Of a stretch of DNA of 64,000 bases, positions 55,740 to 64,000 are shown piece after piece. Both the position numbers and the translations under genes were made by a program. The stretch's first letter is position 1. Each line of letters begins with the position of its first letter. Source of the stretch: JBGSKY01 sp041740995 (GTDB lineage Bacteria > Planctomycetota > Planctomycetia > Pirellulales > Pirellulaceae); the NCBI GenBank assembly GCA_041740995.1, contig JBGSKY010000026.1, positions 1 through 64,000 on the forward strand, given 5' to 3'. The notes beneath the pieces were generated by a model. The model had not been told where the DNA came from. It saw only the letters and a program-made list of their open reading frames with translations, and searched no databases.

Positions 55740-58700
55740 ATGCTGCCAACTTCTCTCCGCTCGTTTTTAGGCTTGTTTGCAGGATCGAAAAACGACCGGC
55801 GTCAACGACGAGGAACCTCGCGTCGTACGTTGAAACTTGAACAGTTGGAAAACCGACAGTTGCTGGCCACTGACTTGGCGACCATAACCGGAGTTGTCTT
55901 CACAGACATCAACGACAACGGAACGTTTGAAAGCGGAACGGACACGCCCATCTCTGGCGCGAGCATCGAATTGTTTCGCGATGTAAACAACAACAACGTG
56001 TTCGACGCTGGGACCGACACTCAAATTGGCGCTGCGGTAACAACGAACGCCCAAGGTGTTTACCTTTTCGATCAAAACCTGACGGCTGACCGTTATTTTG
56101 TCAGGCAAGCAGCAGTAACAGGGCAAGTCCAGCGTGTAGCTCAAACGTTGCAAACAGTTGTGATCAACGCAACCCAGGTAGAAGGTGCTGCAACTGTCAT
56201 TGATAATTTTGATTCGTCGACCGTTGACCCGCAAATTTCGACTAGTACTACAACACCTGCAGTCACCCAGAACGCTGTCAGCGACCCGACGATCCTTGGT
56301 GGTTTCCGCGATATTGTTGCGGTGCAAACATCAGGTAGTGGCTCCGTTGCGATTGGAGTTAACACGGCAGCGGAACCATTACAACTGTCGTACGACAGTC
56401 CCGTGGGTGCTGAAGGACTATGGCGAGTGGTCTACGATGGTGCAACAGCGGTCACGGGCGCTGGCGTTGACACCACTGGACTTGGTGCAACTGGCATGGA
56501 TCTTACTGAGGGTGGTTTGAAGGACGGAATTCGGTTTTTTAGAACCAAAAACTCTGACCCTTACTCAATTACAATAAGAATTTACAACGCTACAACTGCA
56601 AGCACCGCTACATTCACTCAAGTATTTCCGCTTTCTGCAGCGATCCCAACCCTCACCGAATTGTTGATCCCTTTTTCCTCTTTTTCAAACCAAATAGACA
56701 TTACTCAAGCTGGTGCGCTAGAGATTGAAATCGACGGTGATCCAGGTGCAACAGGTACTTTCGGGCTGCTCGATTTCTATGGACGAACGCTGGTTCCGGT
56801 GAACTTCGCGAACTTGAATCCAATGAGCATTGGTGATACGGTCTTTAGTGACCTGAACAACAATGGGGTTTTTGATAATACTGCCGCAATACCAGAAGTC
56901 GGCCTACCAAACGTGATTGTTCAGTTATTCTTGGACGCCAACGCCAACGGTGTGATCGATGGCAGTGACACAGCGATTTTGGATGGGGCCAGTAATCCGC
57001 TGACCGATACGACCGACGCGTCAGGCAATTATTTTTTCGGCAATCTATTGCCAAGCACGACTGGACAGGCCTACCTAGTCGTGATCAATGCGACGCAAAC
57101 CGCGCTGGCAAATCGAGTCAGCAGCACTGGCAATACAGCCGCAAATGATCGTGATAATGGTATCATTTCTGGCGGAAACGTGATTTCTGGTCCGATCATC
57201 CTGGTCGCCAACAACGCGCCTATTGATGACAACGATATAGACAACAATACTGACCTTTCGATCGATTTCGGTTTCACCCCGTCGCTTGACGTTCAGATCG
57301 AAAAGCTTGGGACGACGACAGTTGATGCTGGTGGTAACATCACCTACACGCTGACCGTTACCAACAACACGCCGGGCATAGACGCAACGAATGTCGTCGT
57401 GACCGATAACCTGCCTGACGGTGTGACCTTCATCCCCAACGGACCCAATGGAAGCACTTCGTCGGCAATCTTTGTTCAGCAGAACGATCCAGACGCGGAG
57501 TTGATTGCGAGTCTAGGAACGGTACAAAACGGCACACCGGTTGTCCTAACAGTCGTTGTTTCGACAAGCGGCACCGCAGCCGCTGGAACAATCACAAACA
57601 TCTCAACGGTAACGAGCGATGGAATTGATCTTGTAGCTAACAATACCAGCGATTTCGATACTGACATTACCTCACCGCGGTTTAATCTTTCCATTAGAAA
57701 AGATAACGGACTGACCAGCGTCACAACGGGACAGATTGTTACCTATACATTGACTGTGACCAATGACGGGCCAGCGACGGCGACGAATGTTGTCGTCACC
57801 GACGTATTGCCTGCAGGATTAGAGTTCCTCTCCGCGACCAGTAACGGCGATCCTATTGGCACACCTGCAGGGCAAAATTTTACTGCTCTGCTCGGTAGTA
57901 TGGCCGACAACGAGGTAAGGTTGATAGAATTGGTCGCACGCGTGCGTAGTAACGCAACGGGTCCAAACATTAACAACCCGGCAAACGTCATCGCCAATGA
58001 TAGCGCAACACTGGAAGATGATCTTGACGATAACAATGCCGACGATATTGATCCGCTTAATCGCGTAGTCACCCTGAACATCACTAAAACCGACTCGGTC
58101 GACCCTGTGCTTGCAGGTGGATCGTTCTCGTACATTGTTACGGCATGGAATAGCGGTTCGGCAGACGCTCCAAACGTGCTTTTCTCGGATCCACTACCTT
58201 CAGGTATTCGATTCGATGGTGGTTTTTTTACGATAAATGAAACCGTCCCGCGAAATGGTCAAGTCACCTTCAATGCCACAACGCAGCGACTTGAAGCCAA
58301 TCTTGGGACTTTGCTTGCCAATGGCACTTCGACCACTAATCGCGCTTTGATTACGTTGAATGTCACTGCTCTTGGTACGACCATTGGCGCATTGACCAAC
58401 ACTGCAACCATTACGAACTCTGACTTTCCTGCTGGAGTCATGGCTGATCAGACAACGACGATCAATCCTGACTTTGACCTTACCATCACCAAGGATGACG
58501 GGCTGACAACGGTGCTCGTTGGCCAACCATTGGTTTACGAGATTATCGTTTCGAACAGCGGTCCTTCAACGGCCAACAACATAACGGTAACGGATACTTT
58601 GCCAGGTCAATTAACGCTTGGTGCGTTCACAATTAACAACGGGATTATAACCAACAATAACGGTGTATTGACTGCTTCAATTCCTTCATTAGCAGCGGGG

Positions 58701-59240
58701 CAAAGCGCCACAATTACGGTAAACACTACGGTCAGCAATGATGCACCGAACAATACTCAGTTGATTAATATGGCGAGAGTTTCAGTGCCTGCGGGTTCCG
58801 GAGAAAGGAATCCCGATAACAATACGGCAATCGCTACTACGACAATTAACCGCTTAGGAAGTTTGTCTGGCTTTGTCTATGTCGACGTTAATCGAAATGG
58901 TGTTCGCGATGCGGCGACTGACACGCCGTTAGCGAACGTGACGGTTCGGTTGACGGGGGCTTTGGTTGGAGGCTCGCCGATCACTCCGATTACAACGACA
59001 ACCAATGAGAACGGTCAATATACTTTCAATGGCCTAGCGCCCGGATCTTATTCAGTAGAGCAAATTCAGCCTCTTGGGTTCAACAGCGGTGCGACGAACC
59101 CGGGCACAACTGGTGGCGTGCCTACGATAAATTTGCTGTCAAATGTTCAAATCAACGGTGATAATTCAACAGTAAACAACTTCGGTGAAATAACGCCGCT
59201 GAGCAAGCGACAGTTTTTGGCGTCTTCCAACCCAAGATAA
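55740..59240 (+). CDS. Giant LEPR-XLL surface protein with SdrD-B and DUF11 repeats
   Basis: 1166 residues from ATG 55740; a longer frame from 55695 adds unlike sequence. A basic N-terminus carries LKLEQLENRQLLATD, the LEPR-XLL motif. SdrD-B-like modules follow: ITGVVFTDINDNGTFESGTD, then IGDTVFSDLNNNGVFDNTAA, and near the C-terminus LSGFVYVDVNRNGVRDAATD. Between them lie four DUF11-type repeats (ITYTLTVTNNTPGIDATNVV; IVTYTLTVTNDGPATATNVV; FSYIVTAWNSGSADAPNVLF; LVYEIIVSNSGPSTANNITV). The Asp-rich loops of the SdrD-B modules should bind calcium. It ends PLSKRQFLASSNPR, a basic-then-FLAS tip that may be a sorting signal. It is a surface adhesin or matrix protein. No enzyme motif was seen. Confidence 0.85.
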   Translation: MLPTSLRSFLGLFAGSKNDRRQRRGTSRRTLKLEQLENRQLLATDLATITGVVFTDINDNGTFESGTDTPISGASIELFRDVNNNNVFDAGTDTQIGAAVTTNAQGVYLFDQNLTADRYFVRQAAVTGQVQRVAQTLQTVVINATQVEGAATVIDNFDSSTVDPQISTSTTTPAVTQNAVSDPTILGGFRDIVAVQTSGSGSVAIGVNTAAEPLQLSYDSPVGAEGLWRVVYDGATAVTGAGVDTTGLGATGMDLTEGGLKDGIRFFRTKNSDPYSITIRIYNATTASTATFTQVFPLSAAIPTLTELLIPFSSFSNQIDITQAGALEIEIDGDPGATGTFGLLDFYGRTLVPVNFANLNPMSIGDTVFSDLNNNGVFDNTAAIPEVGLPNVIVQLFLDANANGVIDGSDTAILDGASNPLTDTTDASGNYFFGNLLPSTTGQAYLVVINATQTALANRVSSTGNTAANDRDNGIISGGNVISGPIILVANNAPIDDNDIDNNTDLSIDFGFTPSLDVQIEKLGTTTVDAGGNITYTLTVTNNTPGIDATNVVVTDNLPDGVTFIPNGPNGSTSSAIFVQQNDPDAELIASLGTVQNGTPVVLTVVVSTSGTAAAGTITNISTVTSDGIDLVANNTSDFDTDITSPRFNLSIRKDNGLTSVTTGQIVTYTLTVTNDGPATATNVVVTDVLPAGLEFLSATSNGDPIGTPAGQNFTALLGSMADNEVRLIELVARVRSNATGPNINNPANVIANDSATLEDDLDDNNADDIDPLNRVVTLNITKTDSVDPVLAGGSFSYIVTAWNSGSADAPNVLFSDPLPSGIRFDGGFFTINETVPRNGQVTFNATTQRLEANLGTLLANGTSTTNRALITLNVTALGTTIGALTNTATITNSDFPAGVMADQTTTINPDFDLTITKDDGLTTVLVGQPLVYEIIVSNSGPSTANNITVTDTLPGQLTLGAFTINNGIITNNNGVLTASIPSLAAGQSATITVNTTVSNDAPNNTQLINMARVSVPAGSGERNPDNNTAIATTTINRLGSLSGFVYVDVNRNGVRDAATDTPLANVTVRLTGALVGGSPITPITTTTNENGQYTFNGLAPGSYSVEQIQPLGFNSGATNPGTTGGVPTINLLSNVQINGDNSTVNNFGEITPLSKRQFLASSNPR

Positions 59241-59293
59241 TGATTGACGATCAAAGCTAACTTGCCGTCAGTTAAATTCAGAGAAAGCAATCG

Positions 59294-60190
59294 ATGAAAA
59301 TCGCTCTGACCGGCGCGACCGGGTTTCTCGGTCGCTATCTTGTTCGAACGCTCGTTGAAGATGGCCACGAACTTCGCTGCTGGAAACGCGAGAGCTCTGA
59401 CCTGAGCGGACTAGAGAGCCAATCGATTGATTGGATTCCAGGTACGCTAGATGACGAAGTCGCATCGAACAAATTGATTGCTGGCTGCGACGCTTTGGTA
59501 CATGCAGCGCTTTGGCGGCCATCCGCCGGGTTTCGAGGTGCCGAAGGAGACCTCCCGAAGTTCGCGCAACGCAACGTTATTGGGTCATTGAGGCTATTTC
59601 AATTGGCCCACGAGGCAAAACTTTCTCGTGTGGTGTATGTCAGCTCTTGCGCAGTTCACGAAGTGATTTTGGGCGATCGACCGCTGGATGAAACGCATCC
59701 GATGTGGGCTAAATCTCACTATGGCGCTCACAAAGCAGCCGTTGAATCATTCGTCTATTCTTATGGATTGGGTCAAGAGATGCCGATCTGCGCAATTCGA
59801 CCGACTGGCATCTACGGCGTCAATCGACCGAAGTCAGCTAGCAAGTGGTATTCGCTGATTAGAGATGTCGCGGCTGGCAATCGAGTAACTTGCAACGCCG
59901 GTGGAAAAGAAGTCCACGTGTCTGATGTCGCTCGCGCTATATCGCTACTCCTGAGGGTAACGGCTGATAAGATTTGCGGCCAGTCATTTGCTTGCTACGA
60001 TCGCTACATCAGCGACTATGAAGTGGCCTCGATCGCCAAGGAGATTTCTGGCAGCGGATCAATAATCGACGGCCAGCCAAAGTCACCAAAAAGTGAGATC
60101 GACAAATCAAAGCTACAAGCGTTAGGTTTCTCATGCGGCGGGACCGATTTACTTCGGCGAACAATCAGCGACTTGCTCTCTGACGATTAA
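59294..60190 (+). CDS. NAD(P)-dependent epimerase/dehydratase (extended SDR)
   Basis: 298 residues. The Rossmann motif is MKIALTGATGFLGRYLVRTL (GxxGxxG), with LVHAALWRPSAGFRGAEGDL typical of the next segment. The catalytic Tyr-X3-Lys is in MWAKSHYGAHKAAVESFVYS, and CAIRPTGIYGVNRPKSASKW follows. It belongs to the extended SDR group that includes nucleotide-sugar epimerases and dehydratases, with a slightly short C-terminal part. Substrate is unknown; a sugar or steroid-like ligand are both possible. It appears monocistronic between the giant surface protein and a convergent HhH gene. Confidence 0.85.
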   Translation: MKIALTGATGFLGRYLVRTLVEDGHELRCWKRESSDLSGLESQSIDWIPGTLDDEVASNKLIAGCDALVHAALWRPSAGFRGAEGDLPKFAQRNVIGSLRLFQLAHEAKLSRVVYVSSCAVHEVILGDRPLDETHPMWAKSHYGAHKAAVESFVYSYGLGQEMPICAIRPTGIYGVNRPKSASKWYSLIRDVAAGNRVTCNAGGKEVHVSDVARAISLLLRVTADKICGQSFACYDRYISDYEVASIAKEISGSGSIIDGQPKSPKSEIDKSKLQALGFSCGGTDLLRRTISDLLSDD

Positions 60191-60247
60191 ACGCTTGTTA
60201 TTGAAACCGGCGTCGATGCCAACACTTTGTAAACTTGCGAAGCTGAC

Positions 60248-60604
60248 TCAATCGTTATCGCGGACGTATGGGAGAAGCTGAGCGAATTTCTCAGCACCGA
60301 TACCGTGTAGATTTTTTATCGCAGTCTTTGGATCGGAATACTGCTGCAGCAATTGATCGCGTTGATCGACCCATCGCTGCGAAAGCGTTGGACCAAATCC
60401 AGGAATCAACTGCAACTCGGCAGTTGTCGCGGTTCGCAGGTCGAGCGTGAAATGGTATGGCGTTTGGAAATCGTCCGACTGTGTGTTTTTATAAAACCAA
60501 TTCGCGAGCAATTGTCCGCCAAGTGTTAGGCCGACAACTAACATGCCTCGAATCGCCAAATTGCGATGCAGGTCTGGCGGTATTCGAAATTCCGATGAAT
60601 TCAT
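60248..60604 (-). CDS. Membrane-anchored helix-hairpin-helix (ComEA-like) protein
   Basis: 118 residues. One transmembrane helix near residues 20-37 (GMLVVGLTLGGQLLANWF) is followed by a linker and a HhH domain: LDLRTATTAELQLIPGFGPT, LSQRWVDQRDQLLQQYSDPK, NLHGIGAEKFAQLLPYV. The double GFGP/GIGAE pattern matches the DNA-binding HhH pair of ComEA, which binds incoming DNA outside the cytoplasmic membrane in competent cells. ATG follows directly after the TAA of the NfeD-type gene, so the two are coupled. No other competence gene is near. Confidence 0.82.
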   Translation of the reverse strand: MNSSEFRIPPDLHRNLAIRGMLVVGLTLGGQLLANWFYKNTQSDDFQTPYHFTLDLRTATTAELQLIPGFGPTLSQRWVDQRDQLLQQYSDPKTAIKNLHGIGAEKFAQLLPYVRDND

Positions 60605-61282
60605 TTATTGATCTCCCTTAGTCGCGATCGGAGTGTCATCATCTTCGCCATCGAGGTCGCCCAAATTGAAATCTTCGATCGGTGTGTTTAACAAAGTCTG
60701 AGGCGTCACCACAGGCAAGCTTTCATCTGTTAGTGACACCGCATCTGTTGCGGAGACTGTGTCGTTCGATTGAAGATCGTTTGAGAAATAGAATTCGACG
60801 GTCGCGACCGCCATTTCAACTTCGACAACTCGCACAGCGCTACCCGCTTCAATTAGTCCGCTGTTACTAACGGCTTCAAAGTTCGTTTCATCAATGGCAA
60901 TGGTACCGCTTGGATGAAGATCAGTTTTCGCCAGACCAACTCGTCCGACAATCGATCGCATCGCAGATTTTTCAGGATTTCCATATTCGAAGGGTTTCGA
61001 TTTGGGCCGCGGTATAAACATCTGCTGACCAATCGGAGTGCGCGGATAAATTCGGATGAACAGAAACAGCACGATTGGAACCGCAGCCAAAACAAGGATC
61101 GTTAACCAGCTGCCGGCAGTGACTGAATGCGCAAACCCAAATCCAATTGCGGCAAATGCTGCAATTGCAGAAAGGATCGCCAAAACACCGCCTGTCGGCA
61201 CGAAGAGATCAATACCGATTAGTGTTAGTGCCATGCCAATCATGATCACGGCAATCAAGAGCAAATTCATGCTGTGTGTCAA
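60605..61282 (-). CDS. NfeD-family membrane protein with OB-fold domain
   Basis: 225 residues. Three transmembrane segments (NLLLIAVIMIGMALTLIGID, LFVPTGGVLAILSAIAAFAA, SWLTILVLAAVPIVLFLFIR) are followed by the NfeD OB-fold: SIVGRVGLAKTDLHPSGTIA, IDETNFEAVSNSGLIEAGSA, VRVVEVEMAVATVEF. The family works with flotillin-like SPFH proteins at membranes; neither a protease domain nor a flotillin gene is seen here, so this is the short form. A ~55-residue acidic tail ends in DDDTPIATKGDQ. It is the first gene of a two-gene unit with the HhH protein. Confidence 0.88.
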   Translation of the reverse strand: MTHSMNLLLIAVIMIGMALTLIGIDLFVPTGGVLAILSAIAAFAAIGFGFAHSVTAGSWLTILVLAAVPIVLFLFIRIYPRTPIGQQMFIPRPKSKPFEYGNPEKSAMRSIVGRVGLAKTDLHPSGTIAIDETNFEAVSNSGLIEAGSAVRVVEVEMAVATVEFYFSNDLQSNDTVSATDAVSLTDESLPVVTPQTLLNTPIEDFNLGDLDGEDDDTPIATKGDQ

Positions 61283-61537
61283 CTTGGTTTAAGCTCGGAG
61301 TCGTTCGATCAGCTCGATTATAACGATTAGCCTATGCGAAACGAATGGGCTTCGAATTGGATTATCGAATTGAGTTTGCTAGCCTCTAACGGCAGGCCTA
61401 ACGTCTTATGGATGGGCGGCGCGAAGAAGATTAAAACGCCTGCCTTCATGGACTACGAAATTTTTGTGGAGTCGGCTTTTTGTCGCTTTACTCGTCCGCA
61501 AAAGCTTAGCTACGAATCAACACCAATCCATAAACCA

Positions 61538-61855
61538 ATGCCGTTAATCGAGCTTATCGTACGATTGAGACGCATCCAGCCCGATGCGAACGATGAGGAG
61601 CTGGCTCGACTGGCGTTTGTGCTCACACGTCGCCACGAGGATCTTTCCGTCTTGGTCGATGAGCACGACCTGCGATCAGCAATCCGAGATGTGGACAGTT
61701 CAATCGCATCTCTTCAGGAGCAACGGCACGCGGTCAATGTAGAACTAGAAAATCTAGCGGCTGATGAGCCGATCGAATTTGAACCAATGCACGTGTGGAG
61801 CCTTGTTCGTGGCATTCGAACCCAAGAAAAAATTCTTGACTTCTATGGCGTCTAG
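61538..61855 (+). CDS. Small helical protein of unknown function
   Basis: 105 residues from ATG 61538; a frame from 61334 is open but its extra 68 residues look non-coding. The protein is helical and charged: MPLIELIVRLRRIQPDANDE, ELARLAFVLTRRHEDLSVLV, then a probable coiled coil RSAIRDVDSSIASLQEQRHA. It ends VWSLVRGIRTQEKILDFYGV. I do not recognise the family. It has no membrane segment. The gene stands alone between divergent NfeD and the permease. Confidence 0.5.
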   Translation: MPLIELIVRLRRIQPDANDEELARLAFVLTRRHEDLSVLVDEHDLRSAIRDVDSSIASLQEQRHAVNVELENLAADEPIEFEPMHVWSLVRGIRTQEKILDFYGV

Positions 61856-62003
61856 CCCTGCCTTCTGAAATTCCAAGAGCAGAAGATGTTTGACCTGCTG
61901 TCCTACTTGGTTGCACGCGGATGGCTCACGTCGAATTGACAAATATTTGTATCTAGCCGACGCAGAGGCTACGAATCGAATCAAAGTTCAGTTATCATTG
62001 GCT

Positions 62004-62028
62004 CGCCTGTTATAGCGGTAGACAGGCG
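62004..62028 (+). promoter_or_regulatory. Leader hairpin before the NCS2-type permease
   Basis: A perfect 7-base stem CGCCTGT/ACAGGCG (62004-62010 with 62022-62028) with an 11-base loop lies about 48 bases before the permease ATG. No purine-riboswitch core could be matched. It may be a terminator-like leader element or coincidence. Confidence 0.3.
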
Positions 62029-62075
62029 CCCTAAAACTTCTGTGATTCGGTCCCCATGTTTCGAAATACAAAAAT

Positions 62076-63731
62076 ATGCTCAAACCCCACTATCAATGGG
62101 CAACCGCTGGCGACATTAACGCATTCTTTGGCCTAGTGCTCGACAATATCGCGGGACTCTTCTTGATCTTATCGTTGCTGGTCGGGATTTTTGGATTTCC
62201 CGCTGACTTCGTAGTAACGCGAATGATTCCAGGGACGGCGATTGGCGTCTTTGTTGGTGACTTACTTTTTTTCTACATGGCGTTCCGTTTAGCTAAACGA
62301 ACTGGTCGATCCGATGTGACTGCGATGCCGTTGGGATTGGACACGCCCAGCGTTTTTGGGATCACGATCTTTGTTCTCGGAACGGCATTCAACGAAGGAA
62401 AAAACTCGCTTGGATTGGATGTTGAAGCCGCAGCGCTACGAGCATGGCACATTGGTATTTTTTGCATGGTCGCCAGTGGCCTGTTCAAGTTTGTTTGCTC
62501 GTTCGGATCCGAGTTCGCACGACGAGTCATCCCGCGAGCTGGACTGCTAGGCTCGCTAACAGCGATTGCATTGGTCGTCATCAGTTTTTTACCGCTGCTT
62601 GATATCCTTTCGGTACCGGCTGTCGGAATGGTTGCACTGACCATCGTTCTAGTTTCCTTGCTTGGTCAAGTTCCCATGCCTTGGAACATCCCCGGGGCAG
62701 TCGTTGCGTTGGTGATTAGCGGAGCGATTTACTACGTCATGCTTTTCGCTGGGATACTACCCATCTCTCCGCCGGAGGCGATGGAGACGACAATTGGATC
62801 AGCCAATTGGCTAGGCGCTTGGACATTTGATTGGATCAAGATTTGGCCAGACGCCATTAATTATCTACCGATTGCGTTGCCCTTCGCTTTGGCGACAGTC
62901 GTTGGTGGAATTGATTGCACTGAAAGCGCTGCCGCTGTTGGCGATGAATATAAAACGAACCGAGTGATTGCAGTTGAAGCGTTCGCAACTGTCTTAGCGG
63001 GGCTCTGCGGCGGCGTCATTCAAACGACGCCGTATATTGGCCATCCAGCATATAAAGCGATGGGTGGTCGGGCCGCATATACACTCGCAACGGCTGTCTG
63101 TATTTTGATCTTAGGTATGTTCGGTCTTTTTACGTTCGTCTACGCTTACGTTCCAAAGGCCACGGTCTACCCGCTGCTGATCTTCGTTGGACTTGAGATC
63201 ACCGCCCAAAGCTTTTTTGCTACGCCGCGCCGTCATTATCCAGCCGTTGCATTTGCCTGTGTACCAGCGTTGGCATTTCTTTCCGTTAATTTCGCAAACC
63301 AAATTATCGGCGATGCGGGGCTTTCGATTGACCAGCTTAAGAACCCAGAATTAAGACTGAATTTGCAGACAGCAAATCTGCTTGCAAATGGCTTTATTAT
63401 CAGCTCACTATTGTGGGCGTCTGCGTTAGCTTTCGCGATCGATCGTCGATTGAAAGCCGCGGCGTTTACGTTTTCAATCGCTGCCGTTTTGACAATTTTT
63501 GGAATCATCCATTCTCCGAACAATTCAATCTTTTTGCCACTAACACAGGGGACGATCGACTTCATTGATGCAGCTTGGCTGATGCCTACCAATGATGTTC
63601 CGAAGGTCTGGGGGTTGTTCGCTGGCTATGCTTTGACAGCGATTGTGCTGTTCGTTTGGTCGCTCTTCACTACGCCCATCAATAAAGCTGATTTAATCGC
63701 TGACGATACCGCCAAATCGCTTGCGCATTAG
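62076..63731 (+). CDS. NCS2-type (xanthine/uracil/purine-like) permease
   Basis: 551 residues with about 12-14 membrane spans and no signal peptide. The start is LKPHYQWATAGDINAFFGLV. Family-like blocks are FYMAFRLAKRTGRSDVTAMP, LGLDTPSVFGITIFVLGTAF, the ATVVGGIDCTESAAAVGDEY region (in NCS2 carriers this transmembrane segment bears the substrate-binding acidic residues), and GGVIQTTPYIGHPAYKAMGG. It resembles the AzgA-like branch, though it is diverged. It would import a nucleobase or a related anion with H+. The exact substrate cannot be read from the sequence. A leader hairpin precedes it. Confidence 0.8.
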   Translation: MLKPHYQWATAGDINAFFGLVLDNIAGLFLILSLLVGIFGFPADFVVTRMIPGTAIGVFVGDLLFFYMAFRLAKRTGRSDVTAMPLGLDTPSVFGITIFVLGTAFNEGKNSLGLDVEAAALRAWHIGIFCMVASGLFKFVCSFGSEFARRVIPRAGLLGSLTAIALVVISFLPLLDILSVPAVGMVALTIVLVSLLGQVPMPWNIPGAVVALVISGAIYYVMLFAGILPISPPEAMETTIGSANWLGAWTFDWIKIWPDAINYLPIALPFALATVVGGIDCTESAAAVGDEYKTNRVIAVEAFATVLAGLCGGVIQTTPYIGHPAYKAMGGRAAYTLATAVCILILGMFGLFTFVYAYVPKATVYPLLIFVGLEITAQSFFATPRRHYPAVAFACVPALAFLSVNFANQIIGDAGLSIDQLKNPELRLNLQTANLLANGFIISSLLWASALAFAIDRRLKAAAFTFSIAAVLTIFGIIHSPNNSIFLPLTQGTIDFIDAAWLMPTNDVPKVWGLFAGYALTAIVLFVWSLFTTPINKADLIADDTAKSLAH

Positions 63732-63886
63732 GCCCCGGAAAAACTGTTTGCGAGGATAGATCACATTTGTCCATTTCACTGACGGCCAATGGCAGTTGAT
63801 TTGCCTACTTTCGAGAGCTTACTGGTTTACGACAAGCCAAAGGTTTTGTTTTCTAGTCCTCGTACGCTCTTGAAACTTATCAAACA

Positions 63887-64000
63887 ATGATCGACGCTGA
63901 CTCAAATCGTGCGTTGGTCCGTTCAGCCGAAGAACCATCCGTTGCTGCGCGAAATTTAAATCGAATTGATGCGATTTGCACTCAACCGCCAGTAGAGCAA
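63887..64000 (+). CDS. Start of a gene cut by the window edge
   Basis: An ATG at 63887 opens a frame that remains open for 38 codons to the last base (MIDADSNRALVRSAEEPSVA, then ARNLNRIDAICTQPPVEQ). Composition is plausible for a cytoplasmic protein. Nothing can be said about function from so short a stretch. It follows the permease by 155 bases on the same strand. Confidence 0.5.
   Translation, partial: MIDADSNRALVRSAEEPSVAARNLNRIDAICTQPPVEQ

Noticed and set aside
55767..56327. Minus-strand ORF of 186 codons under the LEPR/DUF11 gene
   Set aside because: It is a shadow of a repeat-rich coding sequence with no protein-like features.
62004..62075. A purine or related riboswitch before the NCS2-type permease
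   Set aside because: Only one short hairpin is present; the conserved three-way junction and core bases of purine riboswitches are not visible.

Overview
The window looks like chromosome from a planctomycete of the Pirellulales / Rhodopirellula-like kind. The evidence is family content. There are several type I sulfatases, three secreted giants whose N-termini carry the LEPR-XLL type motif (LETLENRRLLTA, SFESLEMRRLLAL, LEQLENRQLLAT), and two dockerin-type C-termini. There are also two PEP-CTERM proteins, a DUF1559 pseudopilin-like protein, a BBP7 beta-barrel protein, a PadR/permease-prefix pair, futalosine-pathway menaquinone genes, and a ribosomal protein L9 with an N-terminal extension of the kind I recall from planctomycetes. 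No plasmid, phage or CRISPR signature was seen.

Layout. 1-2.3 kb is gene-poor debris: small ORFs, the first ~34 codons of a REP-associated (IS200-like) transposase fused to Rhs/YD-repeat fragments, and REP-like hairpin repeats. 2.4-3.9 kb is a PadR regulator plus a permease-prefix membrane protein. 4.0-16.2 kb is a GC-richer carbohydrate locus: a XylR/AraC-type regulator broken by one in-frame TAA, a PEP-CTERM protein, a beta-helix/sulfatase fusion, a second sulfatase, a 1319-residue protein with three GH43-like modules around a beta-helix, an internally deleted sulfatase, and a DUF1593 nucleoside-hydrolase-like protein. Several of these overlap by a few bases, so they are probably co-transcribed. 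I infer that they attack a sulfated polysaccharide outside the cytoplasm.

16.8-31.8 kb is mostly core: a haem-motif/cyclase-like repeat protein, a GroES-like protein divergent from the block rplY-pth-rpsF-ssb-rplI, tRNA-Leu(UAG) with a strong terminator, a GT4 glycosyltransferase, an LptF/LptG-type permease, then on the minus strand CbiX, a DRG/TGS GTPase, a His-rich small membrane protein, a FabZ-like dehydratase and a Ser/Thr kinase. 29.3-38.6 kb (minus) is a surface/secreted-protein block: an extracellular nuclease-like LEPR/dockerin protein, a PEP-CTERM protein, a 1283-residue LEPR/dockerin protein, a lipoprotein and a DUF1559 protein.

38.8-45.5 kb holds a SulP transporter fused to a beta-carbonic anhydrase and, divergently, a methyltransferase / FAD-oxidoreductase / type III polyketide synthase / small membrane protein operon, which is the most likely specialised-metabolite system here. 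46.2-53.5 kb holds YjbQ, RtcB, MqnA, MqnC, FabH, a FabI-like reductase and a type-4 uracil-DNA glycosylase. 53.8-64.0 kb holds the BBP7 protein, an SdrD-B/DUF11 LEPR protein, an SDR epimerase, a HhH protein with NfeD, a small coiled protein, an NCS2-type permease and the start of one further gene cut by the window edge.

All functional calls come from reading motifs in the translations by eye; no database search was run. Start codons were moved from the longest ORF where a ribosome site, the family N-terminus or a neighbour's boundary argued for it, and each entry says so.
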